In this document: positions 26,735 to 35,535 of the stretch, one piece after another
Position numbering within the stretch: position 1 is the first letter of the stretch
Layout: every line of letters begins with the position of its first letter
Origin: Candidatus Melainabacteria bacterium
Lineage (GTDB): Bacteria > Cyanobacteriota > Vampirovibrionia > Obscuribacterales > Obscuribacteraceae
Reading direction: 5' to 3'
Assembly (NCBI GenBank): GCA_016716405.1
Contig: JADJWK010000002.1
Coordinates: 124,001 to 188,000, forward strand
DNA: 64,000 nt
Program-made: the position numbers and the translations under genes
The notes under the pieces: model-generated
What the model was told of the DNA's origin: nothing
The model's database searches: none
What the model saw: only the letters and a program-made list of their open reading frames with translations

Positions 26735-26768
26735 AGATCATGCATGCTAGATCATGCAGGAAAGTATA
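26735..26768 (-). promoter_or_regulatory. Repeat cluster and possible -10 box before a kinase gene
   Basis: AGATCATGCA occurs twice (26735-26744 and 26749-26758). TGCATG and CATGCA form an inverted pair across the six bases CTAGAT. A TATACT box read leftward at 26768-26763 lies just upstream, without a recognisable -35. The cluster sits between this box and the kinase ribosome site, where an operator would be expected. Confidence 0.35.
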
Positions 26769-27058
26769 ATGCCCGGCTACCGATCGCGGGCAAATCGCCC
26801 CGAATTTCCTGCTCCGCCGAGGTCGGACTTCGCTCTCGAGCTCTTCTGCCGGATTATCGAATAGATCCAGAACCGGAGCATGAGCACCATGACGCCGCCG
26901 AGAGATTGTCGCACCGTATGTGATGTACCCTGATCCGCCGTCGCCCTGCCTGGGCAGGTTGCGCAGGGGGATCCTCTTTTCTCTCGAAGTTCGGTCTATC
27001 AGGTAGCAGGAGCTTTCTTTCCTGTGTAGAATCGGCAATTGGGATCCGGACTTTGATT
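26769..27058. other. Intergenic stretch without a supported gene
   Basis: About 290 bases between the divergent kinase and APH-like genes. Short open frames here are shadows without a ribosome site or recognisable protein. I see no tRNA, riboswitch or clear terminator. Confidence 0.5.
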
Positions 27059-27937
27059 ATGCACAATCAGGACGACCGTTACGCCCATGTCGATGTGCAC
27101 CTGGCGAGGAGCCTGGTGTACAGGCAGTTTCGTCCCTGGGGGCATCTCGATATAGAGCCGGTGCCTTTCAGTGGCTGGGACAATCAGACCTTTCGCCTGG
27201 GCGACGATATGCTGATCCGTCTGCCGAGCGCCCGGCGTTATGCGTCCCAGGTCGACAAAGAGCAATACTGGCTGCCCAGGCTGGCTCCGCATCCGCCTCT
27301 TCCCATTCCGGAGCCTCTTGCCGTGGGCAAGCCCGATTGCGGCTATCCATGGAAATAGATTGCGGCATTCGAGCGAGTCGACGATATCCGAGAGTTTGCC
27401 GAAGCGCTCGGGAACTTCCTGCTCGCCCTCCATAAGGTCGACACGACCGATGGACCCGCGGCCGGTCCGCAGAATTTCTATCGCGGGGGCGGACTTCTTA
27501 TATATGACGAGGAAACGCGTAATGCGTTAAAGAGTCTCGAGGGGCGTATCGACAGTGCGGCGGTTATCCGGATCTGGGAGCAGTCCCTGGCCAGCCGCTG
27601 GGAGCGCCCGCCGGTGTGGGTTCACGGCGATATCAGCCAGGGCAATCTTCTGGTAGCCGGCGGCAAGCTCTCGGCTGTAATCGATTTCGGGTCCTGCGGG
27701 GTGGGCGACCCTGCCTGCGACCTGGCTATCGCCTGGACCTTTCTCCGGGGCGAGAGCCGGGAGATTTTCCGATCTCTTCTCAGTCTCGGGTCTGACCTCG
27801 ACGAGGCTGCCTGGAGCCGGGGGCGCGGCTGGACCCTGTGGAAAGTTTTGATAACTCTTGCCTCAGCCAGTATTGCCGACCAGATTGTTTTGGAGCGAGC
27901 CAGAATCACTCTACAGGAGCTGCTTCAAGACCAGTAG
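27059..27937 (+). pseudogene. Aminoglycoside/choline phosphotransferase-like gene, broken by a stop and small deletion
   Basis: Two same-frame segments are interrupted by TAG at 27356-27358. The first ends GKPDCGYPWK and the second begins with the helix AAFERVDDIREFAEALGNFL. In intact family members the segment between is a conserved block of about ten residues (WSVYRW plus an EGE motif), which is missing here, so the break combines a stop with a small in-frame deletion. The rest is well preserved: SGWDNQTFRLGDDMLIRLPS, VWVHGDISQGNLL (catalytic loop HGDxxxxN) and VIDFGSCGVGDPACDLAIAW. The intact enzyme would phosphorylate a small molecule; aminoglycoside resistance should not be assumed. Start is ATG 27059 or TTG 27053. 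Confidence 0.85.
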
Positions 27938-28011
27938 CGCCATTTCGGTCAGGGCTCCGGACCAGGTTTTAATCTCGACCGGGTATGCGGACATGCTACT
28001 ATGGTCATATG

Positions 28012-28041
28012 ACTACAAATTGTAATCACGCAACTACAAAT
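28012..28041. promoter_or_regulatory. Operator-like repeats before the ribbon-helix-helix gene
   Basis: ACTACAAAT is repeated directly at 28012 and 28033, and the first copy lies in the inverted repeat TACAA-A-TTGTA (28014-28024). Ribbon-helix-helix proteins often repress their own genes by binding such short repeats. Autoregulation here is inference. Confidence 0.4.
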
Positions 28042-28644
28042 ATGAATACAGACCGAATGAAAACAAAAAACATCAGCCTGCGCATACCCGAGGAATATCG
28101 CAAGCAACTTCAGATTCAGGCCGATAGCAAGGGTATCAGCTTCAATGCGCACCTCCTCAGGGTGCTTGAGATACACCTGATGGGCTCGGGCTTCGGTCCC
28201 ACTTCTCTCACCTCAGCCTCTGGAAGACTGTTTGAAATCAGGAGCGAGCTCTATGTCAACAATGTCGATGAGACCTCCTGGGCATTCTTTATAGACGAGC
28301 CGAAATACGAGAAGGAACGTGCCTATTACGTTATCGGAATGGGCCGGACCGTCATGAGAGACTGGCAGATAACCGACAAGGAAGGTGTTTCCAAGGAGGT
28401 CGGGCTGGCTTTGCTTAGTTATTTCAACAGACAGGGTCTGGAGGTAGACAAGCTTGTCTGGAATCAATATTCTGGTATCGATCAGGATAACAAGCGTCTC
28501 ATTCAAGTTGCGGAAGTACCCGAAACTCTGGAAGAATTCCTGGACCTGCTAATGACCGGGAAATGGAGCGACCAGTTCCTGCAAGAGTGCGACGTCAGTC
28601 AGGACTTCCGGCGGGGAAGGGCCGAATCGGCATTATACAGGTAG
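28042..28644 (+). CDS. Ribbon-helix-helix (Arc/CopG-like) protein with unknown C-terminal domain
   Basis: 200 aa from ATG 28042; ATG 28057 and an upstream ATG at 27985 are alternatives because no clear ribosome site decides. The segment KTKNISLRIPEEYRKQLQIQ then ADSKGISFNAHLLRVLEIHL has the strand-helix-helix pattern of Arc/MetJ/CopG DNA-binding proteins. The following 150 residues (SELYVNNVDETSWAFFIDEP, EKERAYYVIGMGR, GLALLSYFNRQGLEVDKLVW) form an alpha/beta domain I do not recognise. No toxin gene adjoins, so this is not an obvious antitoxin. Confidence 0.75.
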   Translation: MNTDRMKTKNISLRIPEEYRKQLQIQADSKGISFNAHLLRVLEIHLMGSGFGPTSLTSASGRLFEIRSELYVNNVDETSWAFFIDEPKYEKERAYYVIGMGRTVMRDWQITDKEGVSKEVGLALLSYFNRQGLEVDKLVWNQYSGIDQDNKRLIQVAEVPETLEEFLDLLMTGKWSDQFLQECDVSQDFRRGRAESALYR

Positions 28645-28744
28645 ACTCCGGAGTATCCCGGTTTCGAGTGAATGCATCGCACTTAATTCGATGCTTATGT
28701 ACTTTTGCATCTCAATTTATTTAACTCGCTTTCTGTAAGGATCG

Positions 28745-29596
28745 GTGAAAAGCATGGTGACGGAATTTCTAATAGCCTTCCTGCTCTCCTATATATTTGG
28801 CACACTGGGAATCGCTATCGGGTACCATCGGCTACTCAGTCACCGCTCCTATCGCTGCCCGAAGGCGGTGGAGTATTTCTGGGTCGGATGCGGTTATCTG
28901 GCTTTCCAGAGCTCGCCTATCTGGTGGGCCACCATGCACAGAGCGCATCACCGGTACTCGGATACCGAGCTCGATCCTCATGCCGGGTTGCACGGCTGGC
29001 GGCGGAGCATCTATGGATGGATCTTCGACGACGCATATCCGGATCATGTCAAACCCAGTGAGTGCGGCAAGGACCTGGTGAAAGACCCGTTTTACCGTTT
29101 TCTCGACCAGGATGGAAAAGTGCAAAGAGCGCATCTGCTCAACGGCTTTTCAAACTTCCTTTTTCGATTCGGAGTTCTCTATTTCTTCGGTCTGCCCGCG
29201 GCCCTTGGCAGCCTGGCTGCAGGGCTAATGCTCCAGCAGATCACGCTGATATTCAACAAGATCTCTCATATCGAGCGGCTCGGCTACAGAAATTATGATA
29301 CCACTGACGATAGCGTAAACATAGGCTGGCTCTCGCTTCTTACTTTCGGCGAAGGCTTGCACAACAATCATCACGCTCGTCCCGGTATGGCATCGAGCGC
29401 CAGTCGAGCCAACGAGATCGACCCGAGCTTCATGGTGATCAGGCTGATGAAGAGTCTTGGGCTTGTGAGCTGGCTCAATGACGGAACCCGTAATCCTCAG
29501 CCTGTCCCTGTCCGTTCCTCGATAATCGAGCCAGAGCTGGACAGCGTCCCGGTTCTTGTCGGCGCAAGCCTTTCCGGAGGACGGAAGAGCGCTTGA
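28745..29596 (+). CDS. Delta-9 type acyl-CoA/acyl-lipid fatty acid desaturase
   Basis: 283 aa from GTG (AAGGA 4 bases upstream); ATG 28754 is the alternative. This membrane di-iron enzyme introduces a cis double bond into a fatty acyl chain, adjusting membrane fluidity. The three histidine boxes are HRLLSHR (28-34), HRAHH (65-69) and HNNHH (206-210). Hydrophobic helices surround them (FLIAFLLSYIFGTLGIAIGY, FGVLYFFGLPAALGSLAAGL). The motif order and IGWLSLLTFGEGLHNNHHA fit the DesC/stearoyl-CoA desaturase type. A strong terminator ends the unit, so it is probably monocistronic. Whether the substrate is acyl-CoA or acyl-lipid is not decidable here. Confidence 0.93.
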   Translation: MKSMVTEFLIAFLLSYIFGTLGIAIGYHRLLSHRSYRCPKAVEYFWVGCGYLAFQSSPIWWATMHRAHHRYSDTELDPHAGLHGWRRSIYGWIFDDAYPDHVKPSECGKDLVKDPFYRFLDQDGKVQRAHLLNGFSNFLFRFGVLYFFGLPAALGSLAAGLMLQQITLIFNKISHIERLGYRNYDTTDDSVNIGWLSLLTFGEGLHNNHHARPGMASSASRANEIDPSFMVIRLMKSLGLVSWLNDGTRNPQPVPVRSSIIEPELDSVPVLVGASLSGGRKSA

Positions 29597-29619
29597 GGCG
29601 GAAAGCCTGAAGAAGTAGA

Positions 29620-29651
29620 AAGATGGTGGCGTTCGCCACCATCTTTTTTTT
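29620..29651 (+). terminator. Rho-independent terminator after the desaturase gene
   Basis: An 11-bp perfect stem (AAGATGGTGGC / GCCACCATCTT) with loop GTTC is followed by an uninterrupted T-run. It lies 24 bases after the desaturase stop and insulates it from the convergent katG. Confidence 0.93.
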
Positions 29652-29682
29652 GGTCCATAAGCATATAACGGCTGCTATTGGA

Positions 29683-31899
29683 TCAGCGATCGAGGTTCAT
29701 CACCTTGGTCCAGGCAGCCACGAAATCGCTTGCGAATTTGTCTCCGGCGTCGTCGCAGGCATAGGCTTCGGCGACGGCTCGCAGCTCCGAGTTCGATCCG
29801 AAGATCAGATCCACCGGAGTGGCGGTCCACTTCAGATCGCCGGATTTGCGGTCGCGACCCTCGTAAACTCCTTCTTTGTCCGAGGACTTCGACCACTTCG
29901 TGGACATGTCGAGCAGGTTGACGAAGAAGTCATTGCTCAGGGTTCCGGGCTTGCTGGTGAGCACTCCGTTCCTGGACCCTCCGGCGTTCGCGTCGAGGGA
30001 GCGCAGGCCGCCGACCAGCACCGTCATCTCGGGCACGGTCAGGTTGAGCATGCTGGCCCGTTCCACGAGCATGTCGGCAGGCGATCTCTCGTTGCCCTTG
30101 CCGAAATAATTGCGGAAACCATCGGCTCTGGGCTCGAGCACCGCGAACGATGCCGCGTCGGTATTCTCAGCGGTGGCGTCGGCGCGTCCCGGTCTGAAGG
30201 GAACTTTGACATTGGCGTAGCCGCCGTCTTTCGCTGCTTTCTCTATGGCTGCCGCTCCGGCAAGCACGATAGTGTCTGCCATAGAGACTTTCTTGCCGCC
30301 GCCCAGCTCGCCGTTGAATGATTCTTGAATCTCCGTGAGTCTGGCGAGCACTTTGCCGAGCTCTGCGGGATCGTTCACTTCCCAGCTCTTTTGCGGGTCC
30401 AGTCTGAGGCGCGCACCATTGGCGCCACCGCGCATATCGGAGCTGCGGAAGCTCGATGCCGACGCCCAGGCGGCTCTGACAAGCTGCGGCACGGTGAGAC
30501 CTGATTCGAGGATCCTGGCTTTGAGATTCTCGGCGTCTTCATCGCTTATCAGCTTGTAGTCGACTTCCGGAATCGGGTCCTGCCAGACCAGCTGACCTTC
30601 CGGCACCTCGGAGCCGAGATAGCGCCAGCTCGGACCCATGTCGCGGTGGGTGAGCTTGAACCATGCCCTGGCGAAGGCGCGCTGGAACTCGTCCGGATTG
30701 TCCTTGAAGCGCATGGCGATCTCTTTGTAGCTCGGATCGAATTTGAGAGCCAGGTCGGTGGTGAACATGATGGGCGGGTGAGTTTTGCCTTTGACATGGG
30801 CATCGGGCACCAGATTCGCCGCGGCGCCATCCTTGGGAATCCACTGGGTAGCGCCTGCCGGGCTCTTGGTTTGCACCCATTCGTATTTGAACAGGCTGTT
30901 CAGGTAGCTCGAGGACCACATGGTGGGCTTGGCGGACCATGCTCCTTCGAGGCCGCTGGTGACGGTGTCTTCGGCGTTGCCTTTACCGCACTTGTTCTCC
31001 CAGCCGAAACCCTGCTGCTCGATGGGCGCGGCGGCAGGCTCGGGCCCGACACACTTGCCGGGATCGTGGGCGCCGTGCGCTTTGCCGAAGGTGTGACCGC
31101 CGGCGATGAGAGCCACTGTCTCCTCGTCGTTCATGGCCATGCGTCCGAAAGTCTCACGGATGTCTCTGGCGGCAGCCAGGGGATCCGGATTGCCGTTGGG
31201 ACCTTCCGGGTTCACATAGATAAGGCCCATCTGCACGGCAGCCAGAGGATTGTCCAGCTTGCGGTCGCCGCTGTAGCGTTTGTCGGCCAGCCATTTTGTC
31301 TCGGGACCCCAGTAGACCAGGTCGGGCTGCCAGTCGTCGGCGCGACCGCCGGCGAAGCCATATGTCTTGACCCCCATATTCTCGAGAGCGACATTGCCGG
31401 TAAGGACCATGAGGTCGCCCCAGGAGAGCTTGCGGCCGTATTTCTTCTTCACCGGCCAGAGAAGGCGCCTTGCCTTGTCCAGGCTGGCGTTGTCGGGCCA
31501 GCTGTTGAGGGGCTCGAAGCGCTGCTGGCCGCCGTCGGCTCCGCCACGTCCGTCAGCCATGCGATAGGTGCCGGCGCCGTGCCAGGCCATACGGATGAAA
31601 AAGGGTCCGTAATTGCCATAATCTGCCGGCCACCAGTCTTGAGAAGTGGTGAGCAGATCGTTGATGTCTTTTTTGACCGCTTTCAAATCAAGGGTCTTGA
31701 ACTCTCTGGCATAGTCGAAGTCGGCGCCCAGAGGGTTGGCGCCGGCGTCATGCCTGAGAGGGCTTAGATCGAGCTGATCCGGCCACCAGAATTGATTGGA
31801 TTGAGGCGCCCCTTTGGCCTGTACCGGTATAACAGGAAGAAGGGAGCCGACAAGCAGACTGGCTGCGACTGAGGATATAAGTAATCTGCGTGTTTTCAT
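29683..31899 (-). CDS. katG: Catalase-peroxidase KatG with a signal peptide
   Basis: 738 aa from ATG 31899, chosen for GAGGGGTG upstream and the clean signal peptide (KTRRLLISSVAASLLVGSLL, cleavage near VQA-KG). The enzyme dismutates hydrogen peroxide and has broad peroxidase activity. The distal haem site is FIRMAWHGAGTYR (Arg, Trp, His) and the proximal His is in GGHTFGKAHG. Tyr in GLIYVNPEGP and a downstream Met would complete the Met-Tyr-Trp crosslink. Both halves of the duplicated haem peroxidase fold are present. The signal peptide is uncommon, since most KatG proteins are cytoplasmic, and suggests periplasmic defence, as in E. coli KatP. A ZIP transporter gene lies upstream in the same direction. 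Confidence 0.96.
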   Translation of the reverse strand: MKTRRLLISSVAASLLVGSLLPVIPVQAKGAPQSNQFWWPDQLDLSPLRHDAGANPLGADFDYAREFKTLDLKAVKKDINDLLTTSQDWWPADYGNYGPFFIRMAWHGAGTYRMADGRGGADGGQQRFEPLNSWPDNASLDKARRLLWPVKKKYGRKLSWGDLMVLTGNVALENMGVKTYGFAGGRADDWQPDLVYWGPETKWLADKRYSGDRKLDNPLAAVQMGLIYVNPEGPNGNPDPLAAARDIRETFGRMAMNDEETVALIAGGHTFGKAHGAHDPGKCVGPEPAAAPIEQQGFGWENKCGKGNAEDTVTSGLEGAWSAKPTMWSSSYLNSLFKYEWVQTKSPAGATQWIPKDGAAANLVPDAHVKGKTHPPIMFTTDLALKFDPSYKEIAMRFKDNPDEFQRAFARAWFKLTHRDMGPSWRYLGSEVPEGQLVWQDPIPEVDYKLISDEDAENLKARILESGLTVPQLVRAAWASASSFRSSDMRGGANGARLRLDPQKSWEVNDPAELGKVLARLTEIQESFNGELGGGKKVSMADTIVLAGAAAIEKAAKDGGYANVKVPFRPGRADATAENTDAASFAVLEPRADGFRNYFGKGNERSPADMLVERASMLNLTVPEMTVLVGGLRSLDANAGGSRNGVLTSKPGTLSNDFFVNLLDMSTKWSKSSDKEGVYEGRDRKSGDLKWTATPVDLIFGSNSELRAVAEAYACDDAGDKFASDFVAAWTKVMNLDR

Positions 31900-31956
31900 G
31901 GTCACCCCTCTTGACTGCTTGATCCCTGACATTGCGCCACATGTTACTACTCCGGC

Positions 31957-31986
31957 TAGACTTGTTCAATCCATAGAATCAGTCTA
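31957..31986. promoter_or_regulatory. Inverted repeat upstream of katG
   Basis: TAGACT (31957-31962) and AGTCTA (31981-31986) form a 6-bp inverted pair around 18 bases, within the 125-base gap before katG. A second imperfect pair, TTCAATCCA with TGGATTCAA, overlaps it. A peroxide- or metal-responsive operator is possible, but no Fur/PerR/OxyR consensus is convincing. Confidence 0.3.
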
Positions 31987-32024
31987 AAGGATGATTGGAT
32001 TCAATGGTTGTCGTGGTGACCTGG

Positions 32025-32753
32025 CTAATGGTGCGTTTTAACGATCAAGATGGCTACCACAACGCCGGTCAGCATGGCGAGGAGGCTGAACTTCTTGGGC
32101 TCTCTCTCCGTTTGAGGCAGCAAGTGAGTCGCTCCGACATAAACCAGCGCGCCGCTGGTCAAGCCGAGCAGGGCTCCTAGAGGCTCCCTGCCCAGGCTGG
32201 AGACGAAGGGAAAGGCTGTGATCGCCCCGAGCGGCGTGGTGAGAGCGGCTGCGAAGAATGCAATAACCAGTGACTGCTTTTTGCTGAAGCCGCCTTTCAG
32301 CAGAAATAGATATGTCACCACCCCTTCCGGAAATTCATGAAGCACCATGCCCACCGCTGAAAGAATCCCGGTATAGGTGCTGACAGCGAAAGTAACGGCG
32401 AAAATGAATCCATCCACCAGAGAATGGAGCCCGATGGCAATGGCTGGAATCAGTCCGAAGCTGTAGAGCTTGTCAGGATAGCGATCGCAGATGAGACCGG
32501 AGAGGAACCTGTTGAAAAAATGCAGGGACAGGTATCCCGCGAGCATGGAGACCGGTGCCTGGCTGCTCATCTCGATGGCGTGCGGAATGATATGAAGGAA
32601 TGATACCGAGATCAGCGTTCCTGCCGCGAAGGAGGCAAAGTAGGTGATGTTCCGCTCTCCCCAGTCTCGAAAGCGATGAATGGTAGCAATACCGAAAGTA
32701 GTGACCAGGGCCGCGATCAGGCCGGCGAGGACTGGTGGAGGAATGAGTATCAT
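32025..32753 (-). CDS. ZIP family divalent metal transporter
   Basis: 242 aa, about eight hydrophobic helices. ZIP proteins import Zn, Fe or Mn. The metal-site helices are recognisable: IGLHSLVDGFIFAVTF (helix 4, His and Asp) and VGMVLHEFPEGVVTYLFLL (helix 5, HEFPEG). The helix 2-3 region SVSFLHIIPHAIEM also carries conserved His. It resembles ZupT/GufA-like transporters. The katG gene follows 125 bases downstream on the same strand, which may couple metal supply to peroxide defence, although each may have its own promoter. Confidence 0.92.
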   Translation of the reverse strand: MILIPPPVLAGLIAALVTTFGIATIHRFRDWGERNITYFASFAAGTLISVSFLHIIPHAIEMSSQAPVSMLAGYLSLHFFNRFLSGLICDRYPDKLYSFGLIPAIAIGLHSLVDGFIFAVTFAVSTYTGILSAVGMVLHEFPEGVVTYLFLLKGGFSKKQSLVIAFFAAALTTPLGAITAFPFVSSLGREPLGALLGLTSGALVYVGATHLLPQTEREPKKFSLLAMLTGVVVAILIVKTHH

Positions 32754-32782
32754 ATGTCAAGTCAGTGGTCGAGACCGCTATT

Positions 32783-34825
32783 CTACCTTTGCCCGGGCGA
32801 CCTGTCTTGCATCAGCAAGTTTCCTCTGGATCGTCCGGCGAGCCTGGGCGTCTGGGTGTTGCCGGTATAGTCGGCGGCCACCTCGTTTGCTACACGTTTT
32901 CTTATTTCTGAGAATAAAAAATGGAAATCATCATTACCCGGGTTTTCGAGGACCGAGTCGATCAGCTGTCGAGTGAAAATGCTGTTCGGATAGCGCTTCG
33001 ATTCCCATGATCGCTCGTTGCTGTCGCTGGAGCTGGCCAGGAGCTGGTAGCTCGAGCCCAGCATCAGATCGGGATTGATATTGGCGAGGGACTTCGCCTC
33101 ATCTCCCGGAGCGTCGAGACCGCCTGAATAGCAGGTGTCCAGAACCGCGAAAGTGTAGCGCTTCGGCAGCTTGCTTGTGAGCATACGGACGAGTCCCTGC
33201 ATGGGCACCGCGGTCTCGAACAAGCCATCGAGCCTGGTGTCATAGGTGACCACCGAGTTGAGAGCGCCTATGTCGCGGTATGCCGGGGTTCCGTGGGAAG
33301 AGATGAATAGAAAAACGAGGTCCCCGGGCTTGCTTACGGTGGGAAGCCAGGATCCGGAGAGACCGTCGGTGATCTTTTCTCTGGTGGCGCCGCCATCGAC
33401 GAGGATCCGCACATGGTCTGACTTGAAGCCGGCATGCTTGACCAGGAACTCGGCCATGTCTCTGGCGTCTTTGGCAGAATATCGCAGCTTAGGGATGTTC
33501 GGATCCGCGAAATTGCCGACTCCAACCACGAGAGCCCATTTTTCTCGGATCCGCTCGCCGGTTGGGACCGCGGTCTTGCGATCGAAGAGCCGGTCGAGCT
33601 GCTCAGAGAGGCGAACTATATGTGGTGCCTCGTCGGCCAGCGCCATGGCGTATTCTCGGTCTTGCTGCGAGCCGGCGCTGTTCCCCAGCTTCTCACGGCA
33701 ATACGATCGCCAGAGGGCTGCCTGTGCGGCCTCCAGGCGGTTGCCCAGCTTGACCGGCGAGTCCTCCAGACCCGGAAGGGCTTTCGAGAGCTCGAGCTCT
33801 GCTTTCCTGTAGTCGCCGGCCAGGGCAGCGACGAGCCCCAGCGATTCTCTTGCCACAGCCGGATATGTTTTTTGCTGATCGCTGGCGAGCTCGGTCCCGG
33901 CCTGTCGCAGCTTGGTATCAGCCAGCTCGCGGTGGCCGTTCAGGCAGTGGGAGAGGGCAATCAATGTGTCGGCCTGTCCCCTGAGCTCATCTGTGGCAGC
34001 TGTCTCACGGGCGGAGCTCAGGACCGCGATTGCCTTTGAATGTTCGCCCCGGGCAATATATACAGACCCGAGATAGTGAGAGGCAAATGGATTCTGTCCT
34101 GTCAGGTCGACGGGTGTGCCTGGCTCGACCCGGGTGAAACCGGAGCTACCGGTGCCAGCTGCCATGGCATTCTGCAAGTCCTTTTCGGCTTGCGTGTAAT
34201 CCCCGGACCAGAACGATGCTACCCCGAGGTAGAAGAACATGTCCCTCAGATATTCCGTCAGCCCCGGCGAGGCCCGGCCTATTTCGATTCCGAGCCGGGC
34301 GCAGCGTTGCGATCGTACCGGCTCGCCGAAACAGAGATAGAATACGGAGGAGCTCTTGTACATCAGCATCTTCGATTTACGGATATTTTCTCGGCTCGTC
34401 GCCAGGTATGATGCCGGCAGACCGAGGCGCTCCGATAGAGCCTGCATATCGAGAATAGTAGAATCGATCGCGTCGTGCACGCGGCTGATCTCATCATCAT
34501 GTCTCTTGAATGAATCAAGGTCGTAAGTCTCGGCGGACTGGAGGTGCTGCGATACAAGAAAGGCCAGTTCTTTCTCCAGTTCCGCCAATCGCCCGGACAG
34601 CTCCTGAAGCCGCCTTCCGGCTTCTTCTCTTGATATGCGGAGCTTGCTCTCGACGGTTACCGGTGTCTTTTCGCTGAAGACTCCCTTCTCCCCGGCGTAT
34701 CCTTCGCCGGCGCTTGAGAGAAGGACCAGGGTAGCGGCAATGACAAGGCCTGCCCAGCCTGGAGCTGATTTCTGGTGATTAGAATCTCCGGTCAATGTCC
34801 TGCCTGGCGGATTTATACTGTACAT
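32783..34825 (-). CDS. Exported TPR-caspase (peptidase C14-like) protein
   Basis: About 680 aa from ATG 34825; the frame is open to 34960 and a TTG near 34795 is also possible, as no start has a good ribosome site. A hydrophobic segment (GWAGLVIAATLVLLSSAGEG) near the N-terminus serves as a signal or anchor. A coiled coil (RRLQELSGRLAELEKELAFL) and several TPR units follow. The C-terminal caspase-like domain starts KWALVVGVGNFADPNIPKL with YSAKDARDMAEFL; catalytic His is in FLFISSHGTP and Cys in FAVLDTCYSGGL. Both are intact. It is a paralogue of the protein at 50463-52556. It diverges from the three-gene HTTM operon with only 16 bases between start codons. Confidence 0.9.
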   Translation of the reverse strand: MYSINPPGRTLTGDSNHQKSAPGWAGLVIAATLVLLSSAGEGYAGEKGVFSEKTPVTVESKLRISREEAGRRLQELSGRLAELEKELAFLVSQHLQSAETYDLDSFKRHDDEISRVHDAIDSTILDMQALSERLGLPASYLATSRENIRKSKMLMYKSSSVFYLCFGEPVRSQRCARLGIEIGRASPGLTEYLRDMFFYLGVASFWSGDYTQAEKDLQNAMAAGTGSSGFTRVEPGTPVDLTGQNPFASHYLGSVYIARGEHSKAIAVLSSARETAATDELRGQADTLIALSHCLNGHRELADTKLRQAGTELASDQQKTYPAVARESLGLVAALAGDYRKAELELSKALPGLEDSPVKLGNRLEAAQAALWRSYCREKLGNSAGSQQDREYAMALADEAPHIVRLSEQLDRLFDRKTAVPTGERIREKWALVVGVGNFADPNIPKLRYSAKDARDMAEFLVKHAGFKSDHVRILVDGGATREKITDGLSGSWLPTVSKPGDLVFLFISSHGTPAYRDIGALNSVVTYDTRLDGLFETAVPMQGLVRMLTSKLPKRYTFAVLDTCYSGGLDAPGDEAKSLANINPDLMLGSSYQLLASSSDSNERSWESKRYPNSIFTRQLIDSVLENPGNDDFHFLFSEIRKRVANEVAADYTGNTQTPRLAGRSRGNLLMQDRSPGQR

Positions 34826-34841
34826 TATTATAGGTGGGGCT

Positions 34842-35531
34842 ATGGCGGAGAATCCATTGAAGAAAGAAACGCTCTTGATTGTGATTGCGGTGCCTCTTCT
34901 TGTGTTTCTGGCGGTGATGTCCCCTCGTCTGTTCAAATTCTCCGATGTCGAGGTCAACAAGAATCCTCCTCAGGTCGAGAGAAAGGTCTTCGACGTCAAC
35001 CATCCGCCCCCGGAGGCTGCCGGCAAGGAATCCACCACTGTTTACAAGTTCCTCTGCGACAGCGAAATGGATTATGACGTCGTCGAGGAGAATCAGGGCA
35101 GTAACGGAGTCTGGCTGATCAGATTGAAGGTCAAACGGGCTCGGGCGACTTTATCGCTGCCTGTCACGGTATGGCTTTCGCAGAGGATTCCGAATCGGCG
35201 CGCCGACTTCGAGGATGGTCATGCCAAGATCTGCACCCGGGTCTATGTCGCCGCCCACGAGCCCGCCTATGCCGCCTGCCGCAGAGTGCTGGGGCGGGAG
35301 TTCTACGGACAGAGCAGAGATCGCGAGAACGCCAGAAAACAAGCTCTCGACCAGGCCAGAAGGGAATTGAGCTCGCAATATATCGATGCCATGGATACCA
35401 AGGTGAAAGACGTATTCGTGATCTACGATTTCTATGCCCCGAACTGGCGCGAGTCGGCGGATATCCTGGTGGACAAGGCTCTGCAGGAGTACGAGGTGGG
35501 CAAGCCCAGAAAGTTGTCCTGGGTTCGGTAG
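34842..35531 (+). CDS. Membrane-anchored hypothetical protein, first gene of HTTM operon
   Basis: 229 aa. An N-terminal membrane helix (LLIVIAVPLLVFLAVMSPRL) anchors a soluble domain of about 190 residues containing KFLCDSEMDYDVVEENQGSN and WLIRLKVKRARATLSLPVTV, and a basic helical segment (RDRENARKQALDQARRELSS). No family is recognised. Four bases separate it from the next gene and the third gene overlaps the second, so the three are a tight operon of membrane proteins. Confidence 0.85.
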   Translation: MAENPLKKETLLIVIAVPLLVFLAVMSPRLFKFSDVEVNKNPPQVERKVFDVNHPPPEAAGKESTTVYKFLCDSEMDYDVVEENQGSNGVWLIRLKVKRARATLSLPVTVWLSQRIPNRRADFEDGHAKICTRVYVAAHEPAYAACRRVLGREFYGQSRDRENARKQALDQARRELSSQYIDAMDTKVKDVFVIYDFYAPNWRESADILVDKALQEYEVGKPRKLSWVR

Positions 35532-35535
35532 TAAG

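Noticed and set aside
18793..27358. Alternative genetic code reading TAA or TAG as sense
   Set aside because: Neighbouring genes use TAA, TAG and TGA as normal stops, and the four broken genes have different kinds of lesions.
27059..27937. Functional aminoglycoside resistance gene
   Set aside because: The gene is interrupted, and the family includes many kinases of unrelated small molecules.
30646..31767. Plus-strand open frame of over 370 codons within katG
   Set aside because: It is antisense to conserved KatG sequence and shows no motif or ribosome site of its own.
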